A DNA stretch of 64,000 nucleotides from Aegilops tauschii subsp. strangulata (taxonomy: Eukaryota; Streptophyta; Magnoliopsida; Poales; Poaceae): NCBI RefSeq assembly GCF_002575655.3, contig NC_053037.3, forward strand, positions 502,952,544 to 503,016,543, written 5' to 3'. Position 1 is the stretch's first letter; every line of letters starts with the position of its first letter. Below, one piece after another: positions 8,614 through 20,707 of the stretch. A model generated the notes under the pieces. That model was not told the DNA's origin. It worked only from the letters and a program-made list of their open reading frames with translations, and searched no databases. A program made the position numbers and the translations under genes.

Positions 8614-9110
8614 CGGCATCAACATGCCGTGGTACAAATTTTGTCCCATTTGGGCAGGTTTGGGTATATGCTTCTCACAAACCGGAGTTTCTCACAACAA
8701 GCATGCTGGTTTTTTGTAGGGAACGTCCCACCTTTGGGGACGAAACGATATACATTGCCTCTTATTGCTTTCAATTTTTTTTCTCGTGTCAAGATAGAAC
8801 AAGAGGAGTGTTTTCTGAATTTTTGTGATTTTTCGGGGTTCGTTTGGACATTTTTATGCATTAACTGAGTTTTCAATTCATTTATGTGCATAATTAAAAT
8901 TTGAACTACATGCACATGCTCCAGTGCATATAAATTGGTTGAAAAATCAAATATGTGTCCTTGGGTGCATGGTAGGTCCCATGCAAGAAATGGGAATGAA
9001 TTTCAAACACCAGGGCACCGTTGATTGCCGGCAAAACATTGAGATGCCTGGTTTTTAAGTTCTAGTAAATCCAAAACTCGTCTGAAATTCATGAAACTTG
9101 GCATGCTATC

Positions 9111-12100
9111 ATGGAGCGGCATCAACATGCCGTGGTACAAATTTTGTCGCATTTGGGGCAGGTTTGGGTATATGCTTCTCACAAATCGGAGTTTCTCACA
9201 ACAAGCATGATGGTTTTTTATAGGGAACGTTCCACCTTTGGGGACGAAACTATATCCATTGCCTCTTATTGCTTTCAATTTTTTTTTCTCGTGTCAAGAT
9301 AGAACAACAGGAGTGTTTTCTGAATTTTTGTGATTTTTCGGGGTTCGTTTGGACATTTTTATGCATTAACTGAGTTTTCAATTCATTTATGTGCATAATT
9401 AAAATTTGAACTACATGCACATGCTCCAGTGCATATAAATTGGTTGAAAAATCAAATCTGTGTCCTTGGGTGCATGGTAGGTCCCATGCAAGAAATGGGA
9501 ATGAATTTCAAACACCAGGGCACCGTTGATTGCCGGCAAAACATTGAGATGCCTGGTTTTTAAGTTCTAGTAAATCCAAAACTCGTCTGAAATTCATGAA
9601 ACTTGGCATGCTATCATGGAGCGGCATCAACATGCCGTGGTACAAATTTTGTCGCATTTGGGGCAGGTTTGGGTATATGCTTCTCACAAATCGGAGTTTC
9701 TCACAACAAGCATGATGGTTTTTTATAGGGAACGTTCCACCTTTGGGGACGAAACGATATCCATTGCCTCTTATTGCTTTCAATTTTTTTTCTCGTGTCA
9801 AGATAGAACAACAGGAGTGTTTTCTGAATTTTTGTGATTTTTCAGGGTTCGTTTGGACATTTTTATGCATTAACTGAGTTTTCAATGCATTTATGTGCAT
9901 AATTAAAATTTGAACTACATGCACATGCTCCAGTGCATATAAATTGGTTGAAAAATCAAATCTGTGTCCTTGGGTGCATGGTAGGTCCCATGCAAGAAAT
10001 GGGAATGAATTTCAAACACCAGGGCACCGTTGATTGCCGGCAAAACATTGAGATGCCTGGTTTTTCAGTTATAGTAAATCCAAAACTCGTCTGAAATTCA
10101 TGAAACTTGGCCTGCTATTATGGAGCGGCATCAACATGCCGTGGTACAAATTTTGTCCCATTTGTGGTAGGTCTGGGTATATGCTTCTCACAAACCGGAG
10201 CTTCTCACAAAAAGCATGGTGGTTTTCGGTTGGGAACGTTCCACCTTTGGGGACGAAACGATAACCATTGCCTCTTATTGCTTTCAATTTTTTTCTCATG
10301 TCAACATAGAACAAAAGGAGTCTTGCATGATTTTTTGTGATTTTTCCTGGTTCGTTTGGACATTTTTATGCATTAACTGAGTTTTCAATGCATTTATGTG
10401 CATAATTCAAATCTGAACTACATGCACATGCTCCAGTGCATATAATTGGTTGAAAAATCAAATCTATGTCCTTGGGTGCATTCTTAGGTCCCATGCAAGA
10501 AATGGGAATGAATTTCAAACACCAGCGCATCGTTGATTGCCGGCAAAACATTGAGATGCCTGGTTTTTAAATTCTAGTAAATCCAAAAATCGTCTGAAAT
10601 TCATGGAACTTGGCATGCTATCATGGAGCGGCATCAACATGCCGTGGTACAAATTTTGTCCCATTTGGGGCAGGTCTGGGTATATACTTCTCACAAACCG
10701 GAGTTTCTCACAACAAGCATGATGGTTTTTGGTAGGGAACGTCCCACCTTTGGGGACGAAACGATATCCATTACCTCTTATTGCTTTCAATTTTTTTTCT
10801 CGTGTCAACATAGAACAAAAGGAGTGTCGTGTGAATTTTTGTGATTTTTCGGGGTTCGTTTGGACATTTTTATGCATTAACTGAGTTTTTAATTCATTTA
10901 TGTGCATAATTCAAATTTGAACTACATGCACATGCTCCAGTGCATATAAATTGGTTGAAAAATCAAATCTGTGTCCTTGGGTGCATGCTTAGGTCCCATC
11001 CAAGAAATGGGAATGAATTTCAAACACCAGGGCACCGTTGATTGCCGGCAAAACATTGAGATGCCTGGTTTTTAAGTTCTAGTAAATCCAAAACTCGTCT
11101 GAAATTCATGAAACTTGGCATGCTATCATGGAGCGGCATCAACATGCCGTGGTACAAATTTTGTCGCATTTGGGGCAGGTTTGGGTATATGCTTCTCACA
11201 AACCGGAGTTTCTCACAACAAGCATGATGGTTTTTTATAGGGAACGTTCCACCTTTGGGGACGAAACGATATCCATTGCCTCTTATTGCTTTCAATTTTT
11301 TTTCTCGTGTCAAGATAGAACAACAGGAGTGTTTTCTGAATTTTTGTGATTTTTCAGGGTTCGTTTGGACCTTTTTATGCATTAACTGAGTTTTCAATGC
11401 ATTTATGTGCATAATTAAAATTTGAACTACATGCACATGCTCCAGTGCATATAAATTGGTTGAAAAATCAAATCTGTGTCCTTGGGTCAATGGTAGGTCC
11501 CATGCAAGAAATGGGAATGAATTTCAAACACCAGGGCACCGTTGATTGCCGGCAAAACATTGAGATGCCTGGTTTTTCAGTTATAGTAAATCCAAAACTC
11601 GTCTGAAATTCATGAAACTTGGCCTGCTATTATGGAGCGGCATCAACATGCCGTGGTACAAATTTTGTCCCATTTGGGGCAGGTCTGGGTATATGCTTCT
11701 CACAAACCGGAGCTTCTCACAAAAAGCATGGTGGTTTTCGGTTGGGAACGTTCCACCTTTGGGGACGAAACGATATCCATTGCCTCTTATTGCTTTCAAT
11801 TTTTTTCTCATGTCAACATAGAACAAAAGGAGTCTTGCGTGAATTTTTGTGATTTTTCCTGGTTCGTTTGGACATTTTTATGCATTAACTGAGTTTTCAA
11901 TGCATTTATGTGCATAATTCAAATCTGAACTACATGCACATGCTCTAGTGCATATAAATTGGTTGAAAAATCAAATCTATGTCCTTGGGTGCATTCTTAG
12001 GTCCCATGCAAGAAATGGGAATGAATTTCAAACACCAGCGCATCGTTGATTGCCGGCAAAACATTGAGATGCCTGGTTTTTAAATTCTAGTAAATCCAAA

Positions 12101-14653
12101 AATCGTCTGAAATTCATGGAACTTGGCATGCTATCATGGAGCGGCATCAACATGCCGTGGTACAAATTTTGTCCCATTTGGGGCAGGTCTGGGTATATGC
12201 TTCTCACAAACCGGAGTTTCTCACAACAAGCATGATGGTTTTTGGTAGGGAACGTCCCACCTTTGGGGACGAAACGATATCCATTGCCTCTTATTGCTTT
12301 CAATTTTTTTTCTCGTGTCAACATAGAACAAAAGGAGTGTTGTGTGAATTTTTGTGATTTTTCGGGGTTCATTTGGACATTTTTATGCATTAACTGAGTT
12401 TTTAATTCATTTATGTGCATAATTCAAATTTGAACTACATGCACATGCTCAAGTGCATATAAATTGGTTGAAAAATCAAATCTGTGTCCTTGGGTGCATG
12501 CTTAGGTCCCATGCAAGAAATGGGAATGAATTTCAAACACCAGGGCACCGTTGATTGCCGGCAAAACATTGAGATGCCTGGTTTTTAAGTTCTAGTAAAT
12601 CCAAAACTCGTCTGAAATTCATGAAACTTGGCATGCTATCATGGAGCGGCATCAACATGCCGTGGTACAAATTTTGTCGCATTTGGGGCAGGTTTGGGTA
12701 TATGCTTCTCACAAACCGGAGTTTCTCACAACAAGCATGATGGTTTTTTATAGGGAACGTTCCACCTTTGGGGACGAAACTATATCCATTGCCTCTTATT
12801 GCTTTCAATTTTTTTTTCTCGTGTCAAGATAGAACAACAGGAGTGTTTTCTGAATTTTTGTGATTTTTCAGGGTTCGTTTGGACATTTTTATGCATTAAC
12901 TGAGTTTTCAATGCATTTATGTGCGTATTAAAATTTGAACTACATGCACATGCTCCAGTGCATATAAATTGGTTGAAAAATCAAATCTGTGTCCTTGGGT
13001 GCATGGTAGGTCCCATGCAAGAAATGGGAATGAATTTCAAACACCAGGGCACCGTTGATTGCCGGCAAAACATTGAGATGCCTGGTTTTTCAGTTATAGT
13101 AAATCCAAAACTCGTCTGAAATTCATGAAACTTGGCCTGCTATTATGGAGCGGCATCAACATGCCGTGGTACAAATTTTGTCCCATTTGGGGCAGGTCTG
13201 GGTATATGCTTCTCACAAACCGGAGCTTCTCACAGAAAGGATGGTGGTTTTCGGTTGGGAACGTTCCACCTTTGGGGACGAAACGATATCCATTGCCTCT
13301 TATTGCTTTCAATTTTTTTCTCATGTCAACATAGAACAAAAGGAGTCTTGCTTGAATTTTTGTGATTTTTCCTGGTTTGTTTGGACATTTTTATGCATTA
13401 ACTGAGTTTTCAATGCATTTATGTGCGTATTAAAATTTGAACTACATGCACATGCTCCAGTGCATATAAATTGGTTGAAAAATCAAATCTGTGTCCTTGG
13501 GTGCATGGTAGGTCCCATGCAAGAAATGGGAATGAATTTCAAACACCAGGGCACCGTTGATTGCCGGCAAAACATTGAGATGCCTGGTTTTTCAGTTATA
13601 GTAAATCCAAAACTCGTCTGAAATTCATGAAACTTGGCCTGCTATTATGGAGCGGCATCAACATGCCGTGGTACAAATTTTGTCCCATTTGGGGCAGGTC
13701 TGGGTATATGCTTCTCACAAACCGGAGCTTCTCACAGAAAGGATGGTGGTTTTCGGTTGGGAACGTTCCACCTTTGGGGACGAAACGATATCCATTGCCT
13801 CTTATTGCTTTCAATTTTTTTCTCATGTCAACATAGAACAAAAGGAGTCTTGCTTGAATTTTTGTGATTTTTCCTGGTTTGTTTGGACATTTTTATGCAT
13901 TAACTGAGTTTTCAATGCATTTATGTGCATAATTCAAATCTGAACTACATGCACATGCTCCAGTGCATATAAATTGGTTGAAAATCAAATCTATGTCCTT
14001 GGGTGCATTCTTAGGTCCCATGCAAGAAATGGGAATGAATTTCAAACAGCAGCGCATCGTTGATTGCCGGCAAAACATTGAGATGCCTGGTTTTTAAATT
14101 CTAGTAAATCCAAAAATCGTCTGAAATTCATGGAACTTGGCATGCTATCATGGAGCGGCATCAACATGCCGTGGTACAAATTTTGTCCCATTTGGGGCAG
14201 GTCTGGGTATATGCTTCTCACAAACCGGAGCTTCTCACAACAAGCATGATGGTTTTCGGTTGGGAACGTACCACCTTTGGGGACGAAACGATATCCATTG
14301 CCTCTTATTGCTTTCAATTTTTTTTCTCATGTCAAGATAGAACAAAAGGAGTGTTGTGTGAATTTTTTTGATTTTTCGGGGTTCGTTTGGACATTTTTAT
14401 GCATTAACTGAGTTTTCAATGCATTTATGTGCATAATTCAAATTTGAACTACATGCACATGCTCCAGTGCATATAAATTGGTTGAAAAATCAAATCTGTG
14501 TCCTTGGGTGCTTGGTAGGTCCTATGCAAGAAATGGGAATGAATTTCAAACACCAGGGCACCGTTGATTGCCGGCAAAACATTGAGATGCCTGGTTTTTA
14601 AGTTCTAGTAAATCCAAAACTCATCTGAAATTCATGAAACTTGGCATGCTATT
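9111..14653 (+). repeat. Satellite zone 1: trimeric higher-order repeat, about 1512 bp
   Basis: Units starting at 9616, 11128 and 12641 share private variants (TTTTTTATAGGGAACG, TTTTGTCGCATTTGG) and are spaced 1512-1513 bp. Units at 10120, 11632 and 13145 share others (GGCCTGCTATTATGG, AAAGCATGGTGG or its derivative). The pattern is therefore three-unit, with extra single-unit duplications at 9111/9616 and 13145/13647. Confidence 0.8.
12919..13922 (+). repeat. Near-identical single-unit tandem duplication (502 bp)
   Basis: 12919-13420 and 13421-13922 appear identical, including the private variants GTGCGTATTAAAATTTG (a small deletion and substitution) and CTCACAGAAAGGATGG. The copy right of 13922 lacks both features at those sites. 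This is the signature of a recent unequal exchange that duplicated one unit. Confidence 0.85.
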
Positions 14654-17600
14654 ATGGAGCGGCATCAACATGCCGTGGTACAAATTTTGTCCCATTTGGG
14701 GGCAGGTTTGGGTATATGCTTCTCACAAACCGGAGCTTCTCACAACAAGCATGATGGTTTTCGGTTGGGAACGGTCCACCTTTGGGGACGAAACGATATC
14801 CATTGCCTCTTATTGCTTTCAATTTTTTTCTCATGTCAATATAGAACAGAAGGAGTGTTGTGTGAATTTTTGTGATTTTTCGGGGTTCGTTTGGACATTT
14901 TTATCCATTAACTGAGTTTTCAATGCATTTATGTGCATAATTCAAATTTGAACTACATGCACATGCTCCAGTGCATATAAATTGGTTGAAAAATCAAATC
15001 TGTGTCCTTGGGTGCATTCTTAGGTCCCATGCAAGAAATGGGAATGAATTTCAAACACCAGATCACCATTGATTGCGGGCAAAACATTGAGATGCCTGGT
15101 TTTTAAATTCTCGTAAATCCAAAAATCATCTGAAATTCACTAAACTCGGCATGCTATCATGGAGCGGCATCAACATGCTGTGGTACAAATTTTGTCCCAT
15201 TTGGGGCAGGTCTGGGTATATGCTTCTCACAAACCGGAGCTTCTCACAAAAAGCATGGTGGTTTTCGGTCGGGAACGTTCCACCTTTGGGGACGAAACGA
15301 TATCCATTGCCTCTTATTGCTTTCAATTTTTTTCTCATGTCAACATAGAACAAAAGGAGTGTTGTGTGAATTTTTGTGATTTTTCCTGGTTCGTTTGGAC
15401 ATTTTTATGCATTAACTGAGTTTTCAATGTATTTATGTGCATAATTCAAATCTGAACTACATGCACATGCTCCCGTGCATATAAATTGGTTGAAAAATCA
15501 AATCTATGTCCTTGGGTGCATTCTTAGGTCCCATGCAATAAATGGGAATGAATTTCAAACACCAGGGCATCGTTGATTGCCGGAAAAACATTGAGATGCC
15601 TGGTTTTTAAATTCTAGTAAATCCAACAATCGTCTGAAATTCATGGAACTTGGCATGCTATCATGGAGCGGCATCAACATGCCGTGGTACAAATTTTGTC
15701 CCATTTGGGGCAGGTCTGGGTATATGCTTCTCACAAACCGGAGTTTCTCACAACAAGCATGATGGTTTTTGGTAGGGAACGTCGCACCTTTGGTGACGAA
15801 ACGATATCCATTGCCTCTTATTGCTTTCAATTTTTTTCTCGTGTCAACATAGAACAAAAGGAGTGTTGTGTGAATTTTTGTGATTTTTCGGGCTTCGTTT
15901 GGACATTTTTATGCATTAACTGAGTTTTTAATTCATTTATGTGCATAATTGAAATTTGAACTACATGCACATGCTCCAGTGCGTATAAATTGGTTGAAAA
16001 ATCAAATCTGTGTCCTTGGGTGCATGCTTAGGTCCCATGCATGAAATGGGAATGAATTTCAAACACCAGGGCACCGTTGATTGCCGGCAAAACATTGAGA
16101 TGCCTGGTTTTTAAGTTCTAGTAAATCCAAAACTCATCTGAAATTCATGAAACTTGGCATGCTATTATGGAGCGGCATCAACATGCCGTGGTACAAATTT
16201 TGTCCCATTTGGGGCAGGTTTGGGTATATGCTTCTCAAAACCGGAGCTTCTCACAACAAGCATGATGGTTTTCGGTTGGGAACGGTCCACCTTTGGGGAC
16301 GAAACGATATCCATTGCCTCTTATTGCTTTCAATTTTTTTCTCATGTCAACATAGAACAAAAGGAGTGTTGTGTGAATTTTTGTGATTTTTTGGGGTTCG
16401 TTTGGACATTTTTATGCATTAACTGAGTTTTCAATGCATTTATGTGCATAATTCAAATTTGAACTACATGCACATGCTCCAGTGCATATAAATTGGTTGA
16501 AAAATCAAATCTGTGTCCTTGGGTGCATTCTTAGGTCCCATGCAAGAAATGCGAATGAATTTCAAACACCAGAGCACCGTTGATTGCGGGCAAAACATTG
16601 AGATGCCTGGTTTTTAAATTCTCGTAAATCCAAAAATCATCTGAAATTCATTAAACTCGGCATGCTATCATGGAGCGGCATCAACATGCTGTGGTACAAA
16701 TTTTGTCCAATTTGGGGCAGGTCTGGGTATATGCTTCTAACAAACCGGAGCTTCTCACAACAAGCATGATGGTTTTCGGTTGGGAACGTACCACCTTTGG
16801 GGACGAAACGATATCCATTGCCTCTTATTGCTTTCAAATTTTTTTCTCATGTTAAGATAGAACAAAAGGAGTGTTGTGTGAATTTTTGTGATTTTTCGGG
16901 GTTCGTTTGGACATTTTTATGCATTAACTGAGTTTTCAATGCATTTATGTGCATCATTCAAATTTGAATTACATGCACATGCTCCAGTGCATATAAATTG
17001 GTTGAAAAATCAAATCTGTATCCTTTGGTGCATGCTTAGGTCCCATGCAAGAAATGGGAATGAATTTCAAACACCAGGGCACCGTTGATTGCCGGCAAAA
17101 CATTGAGATGCCTGGTTTTAAAATTATCGTAAATCCAAAAATCGTCTGAAATTCATGGAAGGTTGCATGCCATCATGGAGCGGCATCAACATGTCGTGGT
17201 ACAAATTTAGTCCCATTTGGGGCAGGTCTGGTTATATGCTTCTCACGAACCGGAGCTTCTCATAACAAGCATGATGGTTTTCGGTTGGGAACGTTCCACC
17301 ATTGGGGACGAAATGATATCCATTGCCACTTATTGCTTTCAATTTTTTTTCTCATGTCAACATAGAACAAAAGGAGTGTTGTGTGAATTTTTGTGAATTT
17401 TCCTGGATTGTTTGGACATTTTTATGCATTAACTGAGTTTTTAATTCATTTATGTGCATAATTCAAATTTGAACTACATGCACATGCTCCAGCGCGTATA
17501 AATTGGTTGAAAAATCAAATCTGTGTCCTTGGGTGCATGCTTAGGTCCCGTGCGTGAAATGGGAATGAATTTCAAACACCAGGGCACCGTTGATTGCCGG

Positions 17601-20600
17601 CAAAACGTTGAGATGCTTGGTTTTTAAGTTCTAGTAAATCCAAAACTCATCTGAAATTCATGAAACTTGGCATGCTATTATGGAGCGGCATCAACATGCC
17701 ATGGTACAAATTTTGTCCCATTTGGGGCAGGTTTTGGTATATGCTTCTCACAAACCGGAGCTTCTCACAACAAGCATGATGGTTTTCGGTTGGGAACGTA
17801 CCACCTTTGGGGACGAAACGATATCCATTGCCTCTTATTGCTTTCAAATTTTTTTCTCATGTTAAGATAGAACAAAAGGAGTGTTGTGTGAATTTTTGTG
17901 ATTTTTCGGGGTTCGTTTGGACATTTTTATGCATTAACTGAGTTTTCAATGCATTTATGTTCATCATTCAAATTTGAACTACATGCACATGCTCCAGTGC
18001 ATATAAATTGGTTGAAAAATCAAATCTGTATCCTTTGGTGCATGCTTAGGTCCCATGCAAGAAATGGGAATGAATTTCAAACACCAGGGCACCGTTGATT
18101 GCCGGCAAAACATTGAGATGCCTGGTTTTAAAATTATCGTAAATCCAAAAATCGTCTGAAATTCATGGAAGGTTGCATGCCATCATGGAGCGGCATCAAC
18201 ATGTCGTGGTACAAATTTAGTCCCATTTGGGGCAGGTCTGGGTATATGCTTCTCACGAACCAGAGCTTCTCACAACAAGCATGATGGTTTTCGGTTGGGA
18301 ACGTTCCACCATTGGGGACGAAACGATATCCATTGCCACTTATTGCTTTCAATTTTTTTTCTCATGTCAACATAGAACAAAAGGAGTGTTGTGTGAATTT
18401 TTGTGAATTTTCCTGGATTGTTTGGACATTTTTATGCATTAACTGAGTTTTTAATTAATTTATGTGCATAATTCAAATTTGAACTACATGCACATGCTCC
18501 AGTGCGTATAAATTGGTTGAAAAATCAAATCTGTGTCCTTGGGTGCATGCTTAGGTCCCGTGCGTGAAATGGGAATGAATTTCAAACACCAGGGCACCGT
18601 TGATTGCCGGCAAAACGTTGAGATGCTTGGTTTTTAAGTTCTAGTAAATCCAAAACTCATCTGAAATTCATGAAACTTGGCATGCTATTATGGAGCGGCA
18701 TCAACATGCCATGGTACAAATTTTGTCCCATTTGGGGCAGGTTTGGGTATATGCTTCTCACAAACCGGAGCTTCTCACAACAAGCATGATGGTTTTCGGT
18801 TGGGAACGTTCCACCTTTGGGGACGAAACGATATCCATTGCCTCTTATTGCTTTCAATTTTTTTCTCATGTCAACATAGAACAAAAGGAGTGTTGTGTGA
18901 ATTTTTGTGATTTTTTGGGGTTCGTTTGGACATTTTTATGCATTAACTGAGTTTTCAATTCATTTATGTGCATAATTCAAATTTGAACTACATGCACATG
19001 CTCCAGTGCATATAAATTGGTTGAAAAATGAAATCTGTGTCCTTGGGTGCATTCTTAGGTCCCATGCAAGAAATGGGAATGAATTTCAAACACCAGAGCA
19101 CCGTTGATTGCGGGCAAAACATTGAGATGCCTGGTTTTTAAATTCTCGTAAATCCAAATATTATCTGAAATTCATTAAACTTGGCATGCTATCATGGAGA
19201 TGCATCAACATGCCGTGGTACAAATTTTGTCCAATTTGGGGCAGGTTTGGGTATATGCTTCTCACAAACCAGAGCTTCTCACAACAAGCATGATGATTTT
19301 CGGTTGGGAACGTACCACCTTTGGGGACGAAACGATATCCATTGCCTCTTATTGCTTTCAATTTTTTTTCTCATGTCAAGATAGAACAAAAGGAGTGTTG
19401 TGTGAATTTTTGTGATTTTTCGGGGTTCGTTTGGACATTTTTATGCATTAACTGAGTTTTCAATGCATTTATGTGAATCATTCAAATTTGAACTACATTC
19501 ACATGCTCCAGTGCATATAAATTGGTTGAAAAATCAAATCTGTGTCCTTGGGTGCATGCTTAGGTCCCATGCAAGAAATGGGAATGAATTTCAAAAACCA
19601 GGGCACCGTTGATTGCCGTCAAAACATTGAGATGCCTGGTTTTAAAATTATCGTAAATCCAAAAATCGTCTGAAATTCATGGAAGGTTGCATGCTATCAT
19701 GGAGCGGCATCAACATGTCGTGGTACAAATTTAGTCCCATTTGGGGCAGGTTTGGGTATATGCTTCTCACGAACCGGAGCTTCTCACAACAAGCATGATG
19801 GTTTTCGGTTGGGAACGTTCCACCATTGGGGACGAAACGATATCCATTGCCTCTTATTGCTTTCAATTTTTTTCTAATGTCAACATAGAACAAAAGGAGT
19901 GTTGTGTGAATTTTTGTGATATTTCCTAGATTGTTTTGACATTTTTATGCATTAACTGAGTTTTCAATGCATTTATAAGCATAATTCAAATTTGAACTAC
20001 ATGCACATGCTCCAGTGCATATAAATTGGTTGAAAAATCAAATCTGTGTCCTTGGGTGCATTCTTAGGTCCCATGCAAGAAATGGGAATGAATTTCAAGC
20101 ACCAGGTCAGCGTTGATTGCCGGCAAAACATTGAGATGCCTGGTTTTTAAATTCTCGTAAATCCAAAAATCGTCTGAAATTCATGAAACTTGGCATGCTA
20201 TCATGGAGCGGCATCAACATGTCGTGTTACTAATTTTGTCCCATTTGGGGCAGGTTTGGGTATATGCTTCTCACAAACCGAAGCTTCTCACAACAAGCAT
20301 GATGGTTTTCGGTTGGGAACGTTCCACCTTTGGGGACGAAACGATATCCATTGCCTCTTATTGCTTTCAAATTTTTTTCTCATGTCAACATAGAACAAAA
20401 GGAGTGTTGTGTGAATTTTTGTGATTTTTCCAGGTTCATCTGGACATTTTTATGCATTAACTGAGTTTTCAATGCATTTATGTGCATAATTCAAATTTGA
20501 ACTATATGCACATGCTCCAGTGCATATAAATTGGTTGAAAAATCAAATCTCTGACCTTGGGTGCATGCTTAGGTCCCATGCAAGAAATGGGAATGAATTT

Positions 20601-20707
20601 AAAACACCAGGGCACCGTTGATTGCCGGCAAAACATTGAGATGCCTGGTTTTTAAATTCTCGTAAATCCAAAAATCGTCTGAAATTGATGAAACTTGGCA
20701 TGCTATC
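14654..20707 (+). repeat. Satellite zone 2: mosaic of diverged units
   Basis: Units here share variants in less regular order than elsewhere. One type (GGTTGCATGC with GTCGTGGTACAAATTTAGTCCC, and TTTTAAAATTATCGTAAATCC) occurs at about 17175, 18185 and 19699, giving spacings of 1010 and about 1514 bp. Divergence between neighbours is higher than in the flanking zones. Confidence 0.65.
16670..18689 (+). repeat. Two-unit (1010 bp) tandem duplication
   Basis: The pair of units at 16670 and 17175 recurs at 17680 and 18185 with the same private variants, such as GTATCCTTTGGTGCATGC and TTTTAAAATTATCG, at an offset of 1010 bp. The copies differ by a few substitutions, for example GGTCTGGTTATATG against GGTCTGGGTATATG. 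Confidence 0.8.
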
